The notes beneath the pieces were generated by a model that worked only from the letters and a program-made list of their open reading frames with translations, was not told where the DNA came from and made no database searches. Below, piece after piece: positions 8,790 through 15,765 of a DNA stretch of 42,134 nucleotides. Origin of the DNA: Aquibium carbonis (GTDB lineage Bacteria > Pseudomonadota > Alphaproteobacteria > Rhizobiales > Rhizobiaceae). Numbering within the stretch: the first letter of the stretch is position 1; every line of letters begins with the position of its first letter. The translations under genes and the position numbers were made by a program. The stretch covers positions 1 through 42,134 of the forward strand of contig NZ_RWKW01000014.1 of the NCBI RefSeq assembly GCF_003970795.1, in the 5' to 3' direction.

Positions 8790-8843
8790 AAAGGATTCGA
8801 TGTGCTATAGAAAGGATTCGATAGACTAGTGAATAGGATTCAA
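8790..8843. repeat. Three phased GGATTC iterons upstream of the recombinase operon
   Basis: AAAGGATTCGA occurs at 8790-8800 and 8811-8821, with a third variant around GGATTC 8836-8841 followed by AAATTCG. Core spacing is 21 and 22 bp, two helical turns, so all lie on one face of the DNA. They sit 67 to 120 bp upstream of the first recombinase gene in an AT-richer patch. Arm-type recombinase sites or autoregulatory operators are the likely uses. Confidence 0.55.
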
Positions 8844-8983
8844 ATTCGACGCCCCGAAGCTGAACACGACGCATTTGCAGCAGTCATTTCTGCGATTCGG
8901 CGAATTTATACTATATCGCTGGATGTCAGTCAAAAGGGCGGGGCGTGTCGACGCGGTTAGCGAGCATCGATCCCTCGCGGCAA

Positions 8984-9140
8984 GTCACCTTCACGGCCGA
9001 CTGCCTGACGCTAGTCGTCGACTCATCGCCATTAGACGCGCAGTTGGTTGGCGAGCTGGCTCGGCTGATCGCTGCGCGCGATCGGCCGAGGATGCCCGTC
9101 AGCGACAAGGGCAGCGAGTTCAGCTCCAACGCCACGCCTA
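8984..9140 (+). pseudogene. IS3-family transposase (OrfB) fragment
   Basis: The plus-strand translation VTFTADCLTLVVDSSPLDAQ, then ARLIAARDRPRMPVSDKGSE and FSSNA, matches the rve core of IS3-family OrfB transposases (family pattern FTRECLTLVVDTS..., IVSDNGTEFTSNA). It keeps the second catalytic aspartate region (SDKGSEF, normally SDNGSEF) but has neither the first part of the enzyme nor the downstream glutamate block. It is a short dead remnant inside the island next to its right end. Terminal repeats were not found. Confidence 0.6.
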
Positions 9141-9438
9141 GCAGGACAATTCCTTAGCCGAGAGGCGCTACCGTGAGAGCCCGGCTCCCCGACACACGAT
9201 ACATCCATAGCTTGAGGGTCGGCCGCGAGGCGGGACGTCGCGGTCCGGCGGAGATTCACGACGAGACTCTATCCCAAACTTGCGCCCGCTGGACCAGAAG
9301 CAGCAGCCTCCTGAGCTAGCGGGCTCCGCTGATCAATCAGTGAGTGCCCAAGCAGCTCCGGCGCGAACTTGTATGGAACTGCTATTCAAGCGACAAATGC
9401 ACTAAAGCCTTGCGCTACCTAGATTCCGATTTGAATAG
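9141..9438. other. Non-coding stretch at the island end
   Basis: No convincing gene. All short reading frames are interrupted or resemble nothing known. It contains TTTGAATAG (9430-9438) and the adjoining AAACGGAATAGGG that leads into the comM junction. An 8-bp ATTCAAAT here (minus strand) also occurs next to the third iteron near 8838, in inverted orientation. It is probably the terminal recognition region of the island. Confidence 0.4.
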
Positions 9439-9693
9439 CTAAACGGAATAGGGCAAACCGAAACCCTCCTTCGGCAGGTCGGCCGGGGCGAGATTGACGG
9501 TGACCTTCTTGGCCGGCAGCGACAGGCCCGATGCATGGAGTGCGGCCTGGACGCGCTCGCGGCTCTCGGCCACCGCCTTGTCCGGCAGGCCGACGATCTG
9601 CATGCCCACCTTGCCGGGTGCGATCATCACCTGCACGTCCACCGGCACCGCCTCGATGCCCTGGAAGGCGACCGTGCTGACGCGTGACACCAT
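9439..9693 (-). pseudogene. comM: yifB/comM 5' fragment, cut by the island
   Basis: The first ~77 codons match YifB/ComM, the MCM/Mg-chelatase-like AAA+ helicase that promotes branch migration during natural transformation: MVSRVSTVAFQGIEAVPVDV, QIVGLPDKAVAESRERVQAA, LPAKKVTVNLAPADLPKEG. A normal gene continues SHFDLPIALG for a total near 510 residues. Here it reads FGLPYSV then stop, so homology breaks at about 9465, with weak similarity (FGLP against FDLP) to about 9451. The rest of comM is absent to the left as far as position 1. Insertion of the island explains this; the 3' portion is predicted beyond the left edge. Confidence 0.8.
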
Positions 9694-9893
9694 AATTCCG
9701 TCTCCCGTGCGACTTCGCTACCACAGGTACTGGCAAAGCTAAGCACGGAAGTCGAAGTAGAGCAAGAACAATTCAGGAACACGCGCAACGCCGCTAATTC
9801 TCTTTGGGAAAGGGGCGTGCATCCGGTCCCGGTGTTCGACTCCAGCGTCAGGCGACTGTTCTGAGGATGGTCCATAAGGCATCGCTCGAACCC
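9694..9893. other. Short spacer between two comM start copies
   Basis: About 200 bp without a convincing gene. It holds two tRNA T-loop-like strings (GTTCGACTCC near 9835; GGTTCGAGC on the minus strand near 9885) that do not pair into T-arms. It may be a scar of an earlier insertion. Confidence 0.3.
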
Positions 9894-9968
9894 TGCGGTC
9901 ATCACCTGCACGCCGACCAAAACGATCTCGATGCCCTTGAACGCCACCATGCTGACCCGCGCCGCCAT
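9894..9968 (-). repeat. Second, diverged copy of the comM start (direct repeat)
   Basis: The minus-strand sequence from ATG 9968 reads MAARVSMVAFKGIEIVLVGV, QVMTA. Aligned by hand with the other comM start (9693 downward), 58 of 75 bases agree, and similarity stops abruptly after codon 25. No further comM codons follow, so this is not a functional gene. It lies in the same orientation as the first copy, 275 bp to the right, consistent with an imperfect att-type direct repeat or an older insertion at the same target. Confidence 0.65.
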
Positions 9969-10093
9969 GAGAACGCACGCCGCGCCACGAAGAAATAAAG
10001 AACTGACCTCTTCCTACTGGGTCGTGAGCCCATAAATGCGGAATGACCTAGAAGGCCCAGGGAGCGAATTATTGGATCGGATGCGAGGCTCAG
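9969..10093. other. Intergenic region
   Basis: Nothing recognisable; no hairpin or reading frame worth calling. It separates the comM repeat from the NADAR gene. Confidence 0.3.
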
Positions 10094-10642
10094 TCAGCCC
10101 CGTAGATGATCTCGTGCACTCATGAGCGCAAAGCCGAGCAAGTTTTCGCCGCGCCACAGGAGCGGATTGACCGCCCGGTCATCTTCTGCCGAAAGGCCGA
10201 TCCCCCACACTCGATCAACCGGGCTCGCCTCTACAAGAACCTTGCTACCAGTTGATTGGAGGAATGTGCCCAGCGCCTTGTTCTGGGCGAACTTTGCGAA
10301 GCTGCCTTCTGTGACGATGCGGCGCTTTTCACGATCCCATGTCGCTTCATCGAAGCCGCGCACTTCCCGACCAAACTGTTTCGCCTGCTTCGGGCTCCCC
10401 GCCTTAAGGATTTTCTGCACGGCCTGTTCGTCGCCAAACAGTCGCGCTTTCTCGGCCATCATCCAGTGCTCGGCTGTCGGATATCTATTGCCGCCCACCT
10501 CGAATGAGGCAGGCCACCACTGGCTGAAGCAGGAGGATGTGATCCGTCCATCCTTAGCGGGCTGGTGTCCCCAGAAGAACATGAACTTCCAGTGCGACTT
10601 CGCTTGAAATGCGGCCTCAAGTTGGGCGCGATCGTAATCCAT
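10094..10642 (-). CDS. NADAR-family protein (YbiA-like, 182 aa)
   Basis: NADAR proteins act on ADP-ribose-containing substrates; some reverse DNA ADP-ribosylation and some act as N-glycosidases on riboflavin intermediates. The sequence shows the family core: FMFFWGHQP, CFSQWWPASFEVGGNRYPTA followed by EHWMMAEKARLF, a central KAGSPKQAKQFGREVRGF, and the terminal VWGIGLSAEDDRA with PLLWRGENLLGFALM. Start ATG 10642 has AGAGGA upstream at good spacing; a longer TTG start at 10678 is possible. It is a complete single-domain protein of about usual length (150 to 190). No DarT-like or RibD partner is adjacent, so its target cannot be deduced. It is flanked by the comM insertion site. Confidence 0.85.
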   Translation of the reverse strand: MDYDRAQLEAAFQAKSHWKFMFFWGHQPAKDGRITSSCFSQWWPASFEVGGNRYPTAEHWMMAEKARLFGDEQAVQKILKAGSPKQAKQFGREVRGFDEATWDREKRRIVTEGSFAKFAQNKALGTFLQSTGSKVLVEASPVDRVWGIGLSAEDDRAVNPLLWRGENLLGFALMSARDHLRG

Positions 10643-10780
10643 AAGCTGATCCTCTAGTGCAGCAACGTCGGACACCAACTCTACACCTACGTTAATTAAT
10701 TACTTTAAAAAACAAAATTAAAGACTGCAATGGACTAATTTCTACCATCGCTAAAATAGCCGTGGCGCGCCGGAAAATCT

Positions 10781-10844
10781 TACAATCCATATTGTAGGAG
10801 GCAACAATGAGATGAGCGATTTCACAGGTGAATGTATATGGTAA
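10781..10844 (+). promoter_or_regulatory. Hairpin, strong SD and mini-ORFs ahead of the lipoprotein gene
   Basis: TACAAT-CCAT-ATTGTA (10781-10796) is a perfect 6-bp hairpin running into TAGGAGG, the best ribosome binding site in the area. The SD serves ATG AGA TGA (10807-10815), a two-codon minigene, and overlapping ATG 10812, which encodes a 10-residue peptide ending at 10844, past the lipoprotein start. Translation of the leader may control access to the lipoprotein start. Confidence 0.4.
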
Positions 10845-11173
10845 AACGTGGTCTTGTTTTGACCCTTGCGATCCTGTCGGTCGCGATGTTGAGCGGCTGT
10901 GACCGCTACAAGGACGCTTTCGTTAGCCGCTGCCAGCAGGTCACGGGCCAATCATCGTCAGATTGTTCCTGCGCGGCCGGCAAAGTGAAGGAGATTCTCG
11001 ACAACAGGGAATGGTCGATTTTTGGCCTCGTTCTTTCGGGCGAGTCCAAAGCGGCCGAAACCGAAGCTGCTAAGCTTGGCTTCGGCGGCATGTTTGGGCT
11101 GATGTCGAAGTGGGCCAGCGCCCTCAGCGTGGCCGAACGGCAATGCTCTGTCCGCGGATTGTCGCGCATGTGA
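10838..11173 (+). CDS. Small lipoprotein of unknown function (111 aa)
   Basis: The N-terminus MVKRGLVLTLAILSVAMLSG is followed by Cys21, a clear lipoprotein signal with lipobox LSGC. The mature part has cysteines in FVSRCQQVTG, SDCSCAAGKV and ERQCSVRGL, suggesting a disulfide-stabilised domain, and a glycine-rich hydrophobic stretch LGFGGMFGLM. I chose ATG 10838, which has AGGTG seven bases upstream; ATG 10832 is too close to it. The gene is flanked by a divergent NADAR gene and convergent gshB. No family is recognised. Export and lipidation are well supported; the role is unknown. Confidence 0.7.
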   Translation: MVKRGLVLTLAILSVAMLSGCDRYKDAFVSRCQQVTGQSSSDCSCAAGKVKEILDNREWSIFGLVLSGESKAAETEAAKLGFGGMFGLMSKWASALSVAERQCSVRGLSRM

Positions 11174-11218
11174 GATTCTGCGCGCCTTCGGCCCCGCGTC
11201 TTCTATCCCAGCTTCGCC

Positions 11219-12166
11219 TCAGCGCGCGCCGACCTTCCCCTCCACCGCGTCCCAGAACAGCGCCGCGATGTCGGCACCGCCGAACTTCTTCACCTCGCGC
11301 ACGCCGGTCGGCGAGGTGACGTTGATCTCGGTCATGTAGTCGCCGATCACGTCGATGCCGACGAGCACGAAACCGCGCTCGCGCAGCGACGGCCCGATGC
11401 GGGCGCAGATCTCCCGCTCGCGCTCCGTGAGTTCGGTCGCCTCGGCCCGGCCGCCGACATGCATGTTGGAACGGGAGTCGGTTTCGGACGGCACGCGGTT
11501 GATGGCCCCCACCGGCTCGCCGTCGATCAGGATGATGCGCTTGTCGCCCTTGCGCACGTCCTTCAGGTAGCGCTGGACGATATAGGGCTCGCGGAACATC
11601 TGTCCGAACATTTCGAGCAGCGAGGCGAGGTTGCGGTCGGCTTCGGCCAGATGAAAGATGCCGGCGCCGCCGTTACCGTAGAGCGGCTTGACGATGATGT
11701 CGCCGAACTCCTTGCGGAACGCGGCAACCTCGCGCGGATCCTTGGTGATCAGCGTCTCCGGCATCAGGTCGGGAAACTCGGTGACGAAGATCTTCTCGGG
11801 GCTGTTGCGCACCCAGGCCGGGTCGTTGACGACCAGCGTCTTCGGGTGGATGCGCTCCAGCATGTGGGTGGTGGTGATGTAGTTCATGTCGAAGGGCGGA
11901 TCCTGCCGCAGCAACACCACATCCACCTCGGCGAGGTCGAGACGCTGCTGTTCGCCGAGCGTGAAATGGTCGCCCTTGACGTCGCGCACCTGCATGGGCT
12001 CAGCCCAGGCCGACACCTTGCCATCGCGCAGGGAAAGCCTGTCGGGCGTATAGTGGAAGAGTTCGTGGCCGCGCCGCTGCGCCTCCAGCGACAGCGCGAA
12101 GGTGGTGTCCCCGGCGATGGAGACGGTGGCGACGTGGTCCATCTGCACGGCGATTCTGAGCGGCAT
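11219..12166 (-). CDS. gshB: Glutathione synthetase
   Basis: GshB joins gamma-glutamylcysteine and glycine with ATP in the cytoplasm, the second step of glutathione synthesis. The 315-residue protein has the normal length and family markers: [60 protein letters not shown], the ATP-grasp loop [37 protein letters not shown] and [20 protein letters not shown]. The start ATG 12166 is unambiguous. In many rhizobia yifB/comM lies next to gshB, which agrees with comM fragments about 1.5 kb away and suggests that the material between was acquired or rearranged. Confidence 0.95.
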   Translation of the reverse strand: MPLRIAVQMDHVATVSIAGDTTFALSLEAQRRGHELFHYTPDRLSLRDGKVSAWAEPMQVRDVKGDHFTLGEQQRLDLAEVDVVLLRQDPPFDMNYITTTHMLERIHPKTLVVNDPAWVRNSPEKIFVTEFPDLMPETLITKDPREVAAFRKEFGDIIVKPLYGNGGAGIFHLAEADRNLASLLEMFGQMFREPYIVQRYLKDVRKGDKRIILIDGEPVGAINRVPSETDSRSNMHVGGRAEATELTEREREICARIGPSLRERGFVLVGIDVIGDYMTEINVTSPTGVREVKKFGGADIAALFWDAVEGKVGAR

Positions 12167-12360
12167 CGAACATCCTCCGGAGCCAGGCTATCGGCCCGCC
12201 ATGTAGACAAAAGCCGCGGCCATGCCAATGCGCAAGCGGCGACTGGCCCAACCGGAAGGAACCTCGGGACCCGACGTCCGAAGCATCGCGGAGCTACACC
12301 CTTCCTAAACGCTTGGTGGGGCATGGTGGTCTTTCGATCGCGACAACGGCCCTGGATCGG

Positions 12361-13707
12361 ATGAGAACGGCAGCACTAGGCATCGCGAGACTGGAGGAGG
12401 CGGCGGACGTCGGCATGACGGATCTGCTGACCGGCCTCGGCAACGACCGACGCTTCCTGGCGAAGATCAGGCGGCTGATCAACGACCGGGCGGCGGACCC
12501 GGCGCCCTTCGTCGTGGGGATCATCGACCTCGACGGCTTCAAACCCATCAACGACCTCTTCGGCAGGGGCTGTGGCGACGAAATCCTGCGCCAGGCGGCG
12601 ATGCGGCTGCGGGCGGCGACCGACGACCGCTGCTCCATCGTTCGACTGGGGGCAGACGAGTTCGGCTTTCTCCTGCCGCTCACCTTCAGCGAGGCGGCGG
12701 CGACAGAGCAGGCCCGCATCCTGATCGAGGTGCTGTCGGCGCCCTATGACCTCGGGGAGCGCAGCGCCCGGCTGTCGGCCTCTGTCGGCTGCGCGCTTTA
12801 CTTCACGGCTGCCGAAGCGGCCGAAGACCTGATTCTCAAGGCCGAGTCGGCACTCTACGATGCCAAGCGCACCGGCCGCGGCAAGGTGGTCGTCTATTCC
12901 CAGGAGATCGAGGACAAGGCCAGGCGTGTCACCGGCATCGAGCAGGCGTTGCGCCGCGCCGTGGCGGCCGGCGAGGTGGAGCCCTGGTTCCAGCCCATCG
13001 TCAGCCTCTCGACGCGGCAGGTGCTGGGCTACGAGGCCCTGGCACGCTGGACCGACCGGGATCTCGGCGTCGTCTCGCCAGCCGAGTTCATCCCCATCGC
13101 CGAGGAACGGGGCTTCATCGGCCAGCTCTCGCAGGTGCTGCTGTGCAAGGCGGCGCGCGCAGCAGTCGATTGGCCCGAGGAGGTCTCCTTGTCTTTCAAT
13201 CTCTCTCCGTCCCAGCTCGTCGACCAGAACACGAGCGAGCAGGTGCTGACGATCCTGCGGGACACCGGCCTGCCGCCGAGCCGGCTGCAGATCGAGATCA
13301 CCGAAACCGGCATGATGTGCGAACCTGCCTCGGCTGAGAAAATCGTCGAGGATCTGCGCGCGGCGGGCATTCGCATCGCACTCGACGATTTCGGAACCGG
13401 CCAGTCGAGCCTCGGGCGGTTGCGGCAGCTCCATTTCGATACGATCAAGATCGACCAGGCGTTCGTGGCCTCCATGCTGGCCGATGCACCGACGCAGCAC
13501 ATCCTGCGCGCCATCCTGGACATGTGCCGCGGACTGCAGAAGGACGTCGTGGCCGAAGGCATCGAATGCGAGGACCAGGCCGCCCGGCTTGCCGCGTTCG
13601 GTTGCCAGAAGGGGCAGGGCTACCTGTTCGGCCGGCCGATGCGGGCCGACGCCACCGCCGCGCATGTGCATGGCTATGCCGCCAGCGCCCGCGCGGCCTT
13701 CGCCTAG
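12361..13707 (+). CDS. GGDEF-EAL c-di-GMP signalling protein (448 aa)
   Basis: A bifunctional cyclic-di-GMP protein with no visible membrane segment or sensor domain. The GGDEF domain (about residues 20 to 180) starts at MTDLLTGLGNDRRFLAKI; its signature reads GADEF at residues 97-101 rather than GGDEF, so cyclase activity is doubtful. The EAL domain (about 195 to 445) keeps its key residues: EAL at 225, SFNLSPSQL, IEITETG, ALDDFGTGQSSL, IKIDQAFV, VVAEGIE and QGYLFGRP. It should therefore be a phosphodiesterase with a regulatory GGDEF. ATG 12361 is preferred; a TTG at 12313 would add 16 residues. It stands divergent from gshB. Confidence 0.9.
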   Translation: MRTAALGIARLEEAADVGMTDLLTGLGNDRRFLAKIRRLINDRAADPAPFVVGIIDLDGFKPINDLFGRGCGDEILRQAAMRLRAATDDRCSIVRLGADEFGFLLPLTFSEAAATEQARILIEVLSAPYDLGERSARLSASVGCALYFTAAEAAEDLILKAESALYDAKRTGRGKVVVYSQEIEDKARRVTGIEQALRRAVAAGEVEPWFQPIVSLSTRQVLGYEALARWTDRDLGVVSPAEFIPIAEERGFIGQLSQVLLCKAARAAVDWPEEVSLSFNLSPSQLVDQNTSEQVLTILRDTGLPPSRLQIEITETGMMCEPASAEKIVEDLRAAGIRIALDDFGTGQSSLGRLRQLHFDTIKIDQAFVASMLADAPTQHILRAILDMCRGLQKDVVAEGIECEDQAARLAAFGCQKGQGYLFGRPMRADATAAHVHGYAASARAAFA

Positions 13708-13871
13708 CTGCGGATACGCGGCTTCTCCCCGCCTGCACGACTGGCGGAATCGTCCTCGTCCACCGCCTGCTGCGCCGGGTCGTCTGTACCCCTGCCCGTT
13801 GTTCGGGGGCTTGCCGGTTGGCAGACAATCTCCCATACGAAGGAGACGCGGCAGTCAGGAGGAGGGCCCGC

Positions 13872-14639
13872 ATGACAATCGACGTGCGCTATCCGGATCT
13901 CGAGGGCGCATCCGTCCTGATCACCGGCGGCGGAACCGGCATCGGCGCCTGCCTGACGGAAGGATTTCACCGGCAGGGCGCGCGCGTCGCCTTCATCGAC
14001 ATCGCCGACCGTGCCAGCCGGGATCTTTGCCGACGGCTGGAGGAGGAAACCGGCCGAGAAGCGCTGTTCCTGCATGCCGACCTGCGCGACATCGACGCCC
14101 TGAAGGCCGCGGCGGCCATGGCCGAGCACCAGAACGGACCGGTCGATGTGCTGGTGAACAACGCCGCGCTCGATACTCGCCACGCGATCGAGGAGGTCAC
14201 GCCGGATTTCTGGGACGAGAATCAGGCGATCAACCTGCGCCACCAGTTCTTCGCCGTGCAGGCGGTGACGCCCGGGATGAAGGCCGCCGGCAAGGGGTCG
14301 ATCATCAACTTCACGTCGACCGCCTTCATGATCAACGGCGGCGGCTTTCCCTCCTACACGGCGGCGAAGGGCGGCGTGGTGGGCCTGACCAAGGGATTGG
14401 CCGGCGCGCTCGGCCCGTTCGGCATTCGCGTCAACGCCATCGCTCCCGGCTGGGTGCTGACCGAGCGGCAGCGCGCGCTGTGGGTTACGCCGGACGCGCT
14501 GAAGGCGCATGTCGACCGCCAGTGCCTGAAGATCGAGATCGAGCCCGAGGACATGGTGGGGCCCTGTCTGTTCCTCGCTTCGAACGCATCGCGCGCGATG
14601 ACGGCGCAAACGCTGATCGTCGACGCAGGCAGCGTCTGA
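13872..14639 (+). CDS. SDR-family oxidoreductase (255 aa)
   Basis: A classical short-chain dehydrogenase: the cofactor loop ITGGGTGIGA, the DVLVNNAALD motif, catalytic Ser in INFTSTAFM, and YxxxK in SYTAAKGGVVGLTK. The C-terminal end RAMTAQTLIVDAGSV is typical of sugar or polyol dehydrogenases. A strong SD (AGGAGGAGG) precedes ATG 13872. It is followed 56 bp later by an SMP-30 lactonase gene; the pair looks like the dehydrogenase and lactonase steps of an oxidative sugar pathway such as for L-rhamnose, L-fucose or arabinose. The substrate cannot be read from sequence. Confidence 0.85.
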   Translation: MTIDVRYPDLEGASVLITGGGTGIGACLTEGFHRQGARVAFIDIADRASRDLCRRLEEETGREALFLHADLRDIDALKAAAAMAEHQNGPVDVLVNNAALDTRHAIEEVTPDFWDENQAINLRHQFFAVQAVTPGMKAAGKGSIINFTSTAFMINGGGFPSYTAAKGGVVGLTKGLAGALGPFGIRVNAIAPGWVLTERQRALWVTPDALKAHVDRQCLKIEIEPEDMVGPCLFLASNASRAMTAQTLIVDAGSV

Positions 14640-14695
14640 ACGGGGATCCGAAAGCGGCGGTGGCGAAGGCAATGGTGCGGGGAGGAGAAACGAAG

Positions 14696-15565
14696 ATGGG
14701 CGACGGCTACACGGTGCTGTGCGATATCAGCTGCGCGTTGGGCGAAGGGCCTTCCTACGATCCGGCCAGCGGAAAGCTGTTCTGGTTCGATATCGAAGGG
14801 ATGCGACTGCTCGAGAGGTCCTTTCCCGATGGCCAGACCATCGTGCACCACTTGCCTTTCATGGCTAGCGCACTCGGGTTCGTCGACGAGCGTACGCAGT
14901 TGATCGTAGCGGAGGACGGGCTCTACCGGCGCCATGCCGACAGCGGGACACTGGCGCTCCATACGCCGCTTGAGGCCGAGAACGAGACGACGCGGTCGAA
15001 CGATGCGCGCGTCCACCCCTGCGGCGCTTTCTGGATCGGCACCATGTCGAAGCGCGAAGAGAAGGCCGCGGGCGCAATATACTGGTTCCTCAAGGGTGAA
15101 ATCCGCAAGCTCTATCGCGACGTCACCGTGCCGAACTCGATCTGCTTTTCAGCCGACGGGACGATCGCCTATTTTACCGACACACCGACGGGGCTCCTGA
15201 TGAGGGTTTCCTGCGATCCGGCGACGGGCCTCCCGATCGGCGAGCCGTCGGTGTTCATCGATTGGCGCGGGCAGGATGGATACATCGACGGCTCGGTCGT
15301 GGATGCAGAGGGTGTGTTGTGGAACGCCCGCTGGGCGGCCGGAGCGGTCGATGCTTGGAGCCCGCGTGGTGACCGGATCCGGACCATTGCCCTCCCGGCG
15401 AAGCAATCGACCTGCCCGGCTTTCGCCGGCCCCAACGCCGAACGCATGATCGTCACTTCGGCCGCGCGTGGACGCGACATCGGCCGCGAACCATTGGCAG
15501 GACAGACATTTCTGGTCGACCTGCCAATGCGTGGTCGTTTCGATCCGAGGGTGGCGCTCGCCTGA
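14696..15565 (+). CDS. SMP-30/gluconolactonase-family lactonase (289 aa)
   Basis: A six-bladed beta-propeller hydrolase that opens sugar lactones using one divalent metal. Family motifs: LGEGPSYDPASGKLFWFDIE with the metal-binding Glu, RSNDARVHPCGAFWIGTMSK with the substrate-binding Asn/Asp, VPNSICFSADGTIAYFTDT, and DGSVVDAEGVLWNARW. Length is normal (about 290). GGAGGAG lies just upstream of ATG 14696. In an apparent operon with the upstream SDR. The actual lactone (xylono-, arabino-, fucono- or galactarolactone) is not determined; the nearby uronate genes make an aldonate or aldarate lactone plausible. Confidence 0.9.
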   Translation: MGDGYTVLCDISCALGEGPSYDPASGKLFWFDIEGMRLLERSFPDGQTIVHHLPFMASALGFVDERTQLIVAEDGLYRRHADSGTLALHTPLEAENETTRSNDARVHPCGAFWIGTMSKREEKAAGAIYWFLKGEIRKLYRDVTVPNSICFSADGTIAYFTDTPTGLLMRVSCDPATGLPIGEPSVFIDWRGQDGYIDGSVVDAEGVLWNARWAAGAVDAWSPRGDRIRTIALPAKQSTCPAFAGPNAERMIVTSAARGRDIGREPLAGQTFLVDLPMRGRFDPRVALA

Positions 15566-15598
15566 AAGGGCCATGCGGAACGGAAACCGGACACTCGG

Positions 15599-15666
15599 CC
15601 GACAATATGTCGGGATAGGCTTCCGCAACGGCAACTTGCGAATTGCAACGGGGCGACCTTTGCCCC
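15599..15666. promoter_or_regulatory. Two inverted repeats upstream of the ATP-grasp gene
   Basis: CCGACA-ATA-TGTCGG (15599-15613) is a perfect 6-bp inverted repeat, operator-like in size. GGGGC-GACCTTT-GCCCC (15650-15666) is a second hairpin, followed by TAATGT. Either could end the SMP-30 transcript or control the gene at 15766. The 200-bp gap holds nothing else visible. Confidence 0.3.
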
Positions 15667-15765
15667 TAATGTATGCATGATCGTCGCGCGGGGGTGACGC
15701 GAGTGGTCATCTAAACAACGAACGTCGAGACTCCGGGCCAACGACAGGCGCCCGGCGGGGGCATC

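Larger units (their letters stand above)
1..9465 (-). mobile_element. GInt-like genomic island (right part), inserted in yifB/comM
   Basis: An overlapping operon of three tyrosine-recombinase-like genes and one small helical gene (8723 to 2148) is followed on the same strand by imuA and imuB. To the right, a comM reading frame is cut near 9465. Known GInt islands consist of a ginABCD operon at one end, variable cargo, and a short AT-rich far end; this layout fits, with the operon end at the comM junction. The left end is outside the window, so cargo extent and the second junction are unseen. RIT trios and Tn554-type tnpABC are alternatives, but their proteins are shorter and their gene sets differ. 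Confidence 0.65.

Noticed and set aside
9826-9895. tRNA remnant, from T-loop-like GTTCGACTCC and GGTTCGAGC strings
   Set aside because: Flanking bases do not form T-arm or acceptor stems on either strand.
13484-14695. Long reading frame running from the EAL gene into the SMP-30 gene
   Set aside because: Its upstream part is an out-of-frame shadow of the EAL and SDR genes; only the portion from ATG 14696 has family similarity.
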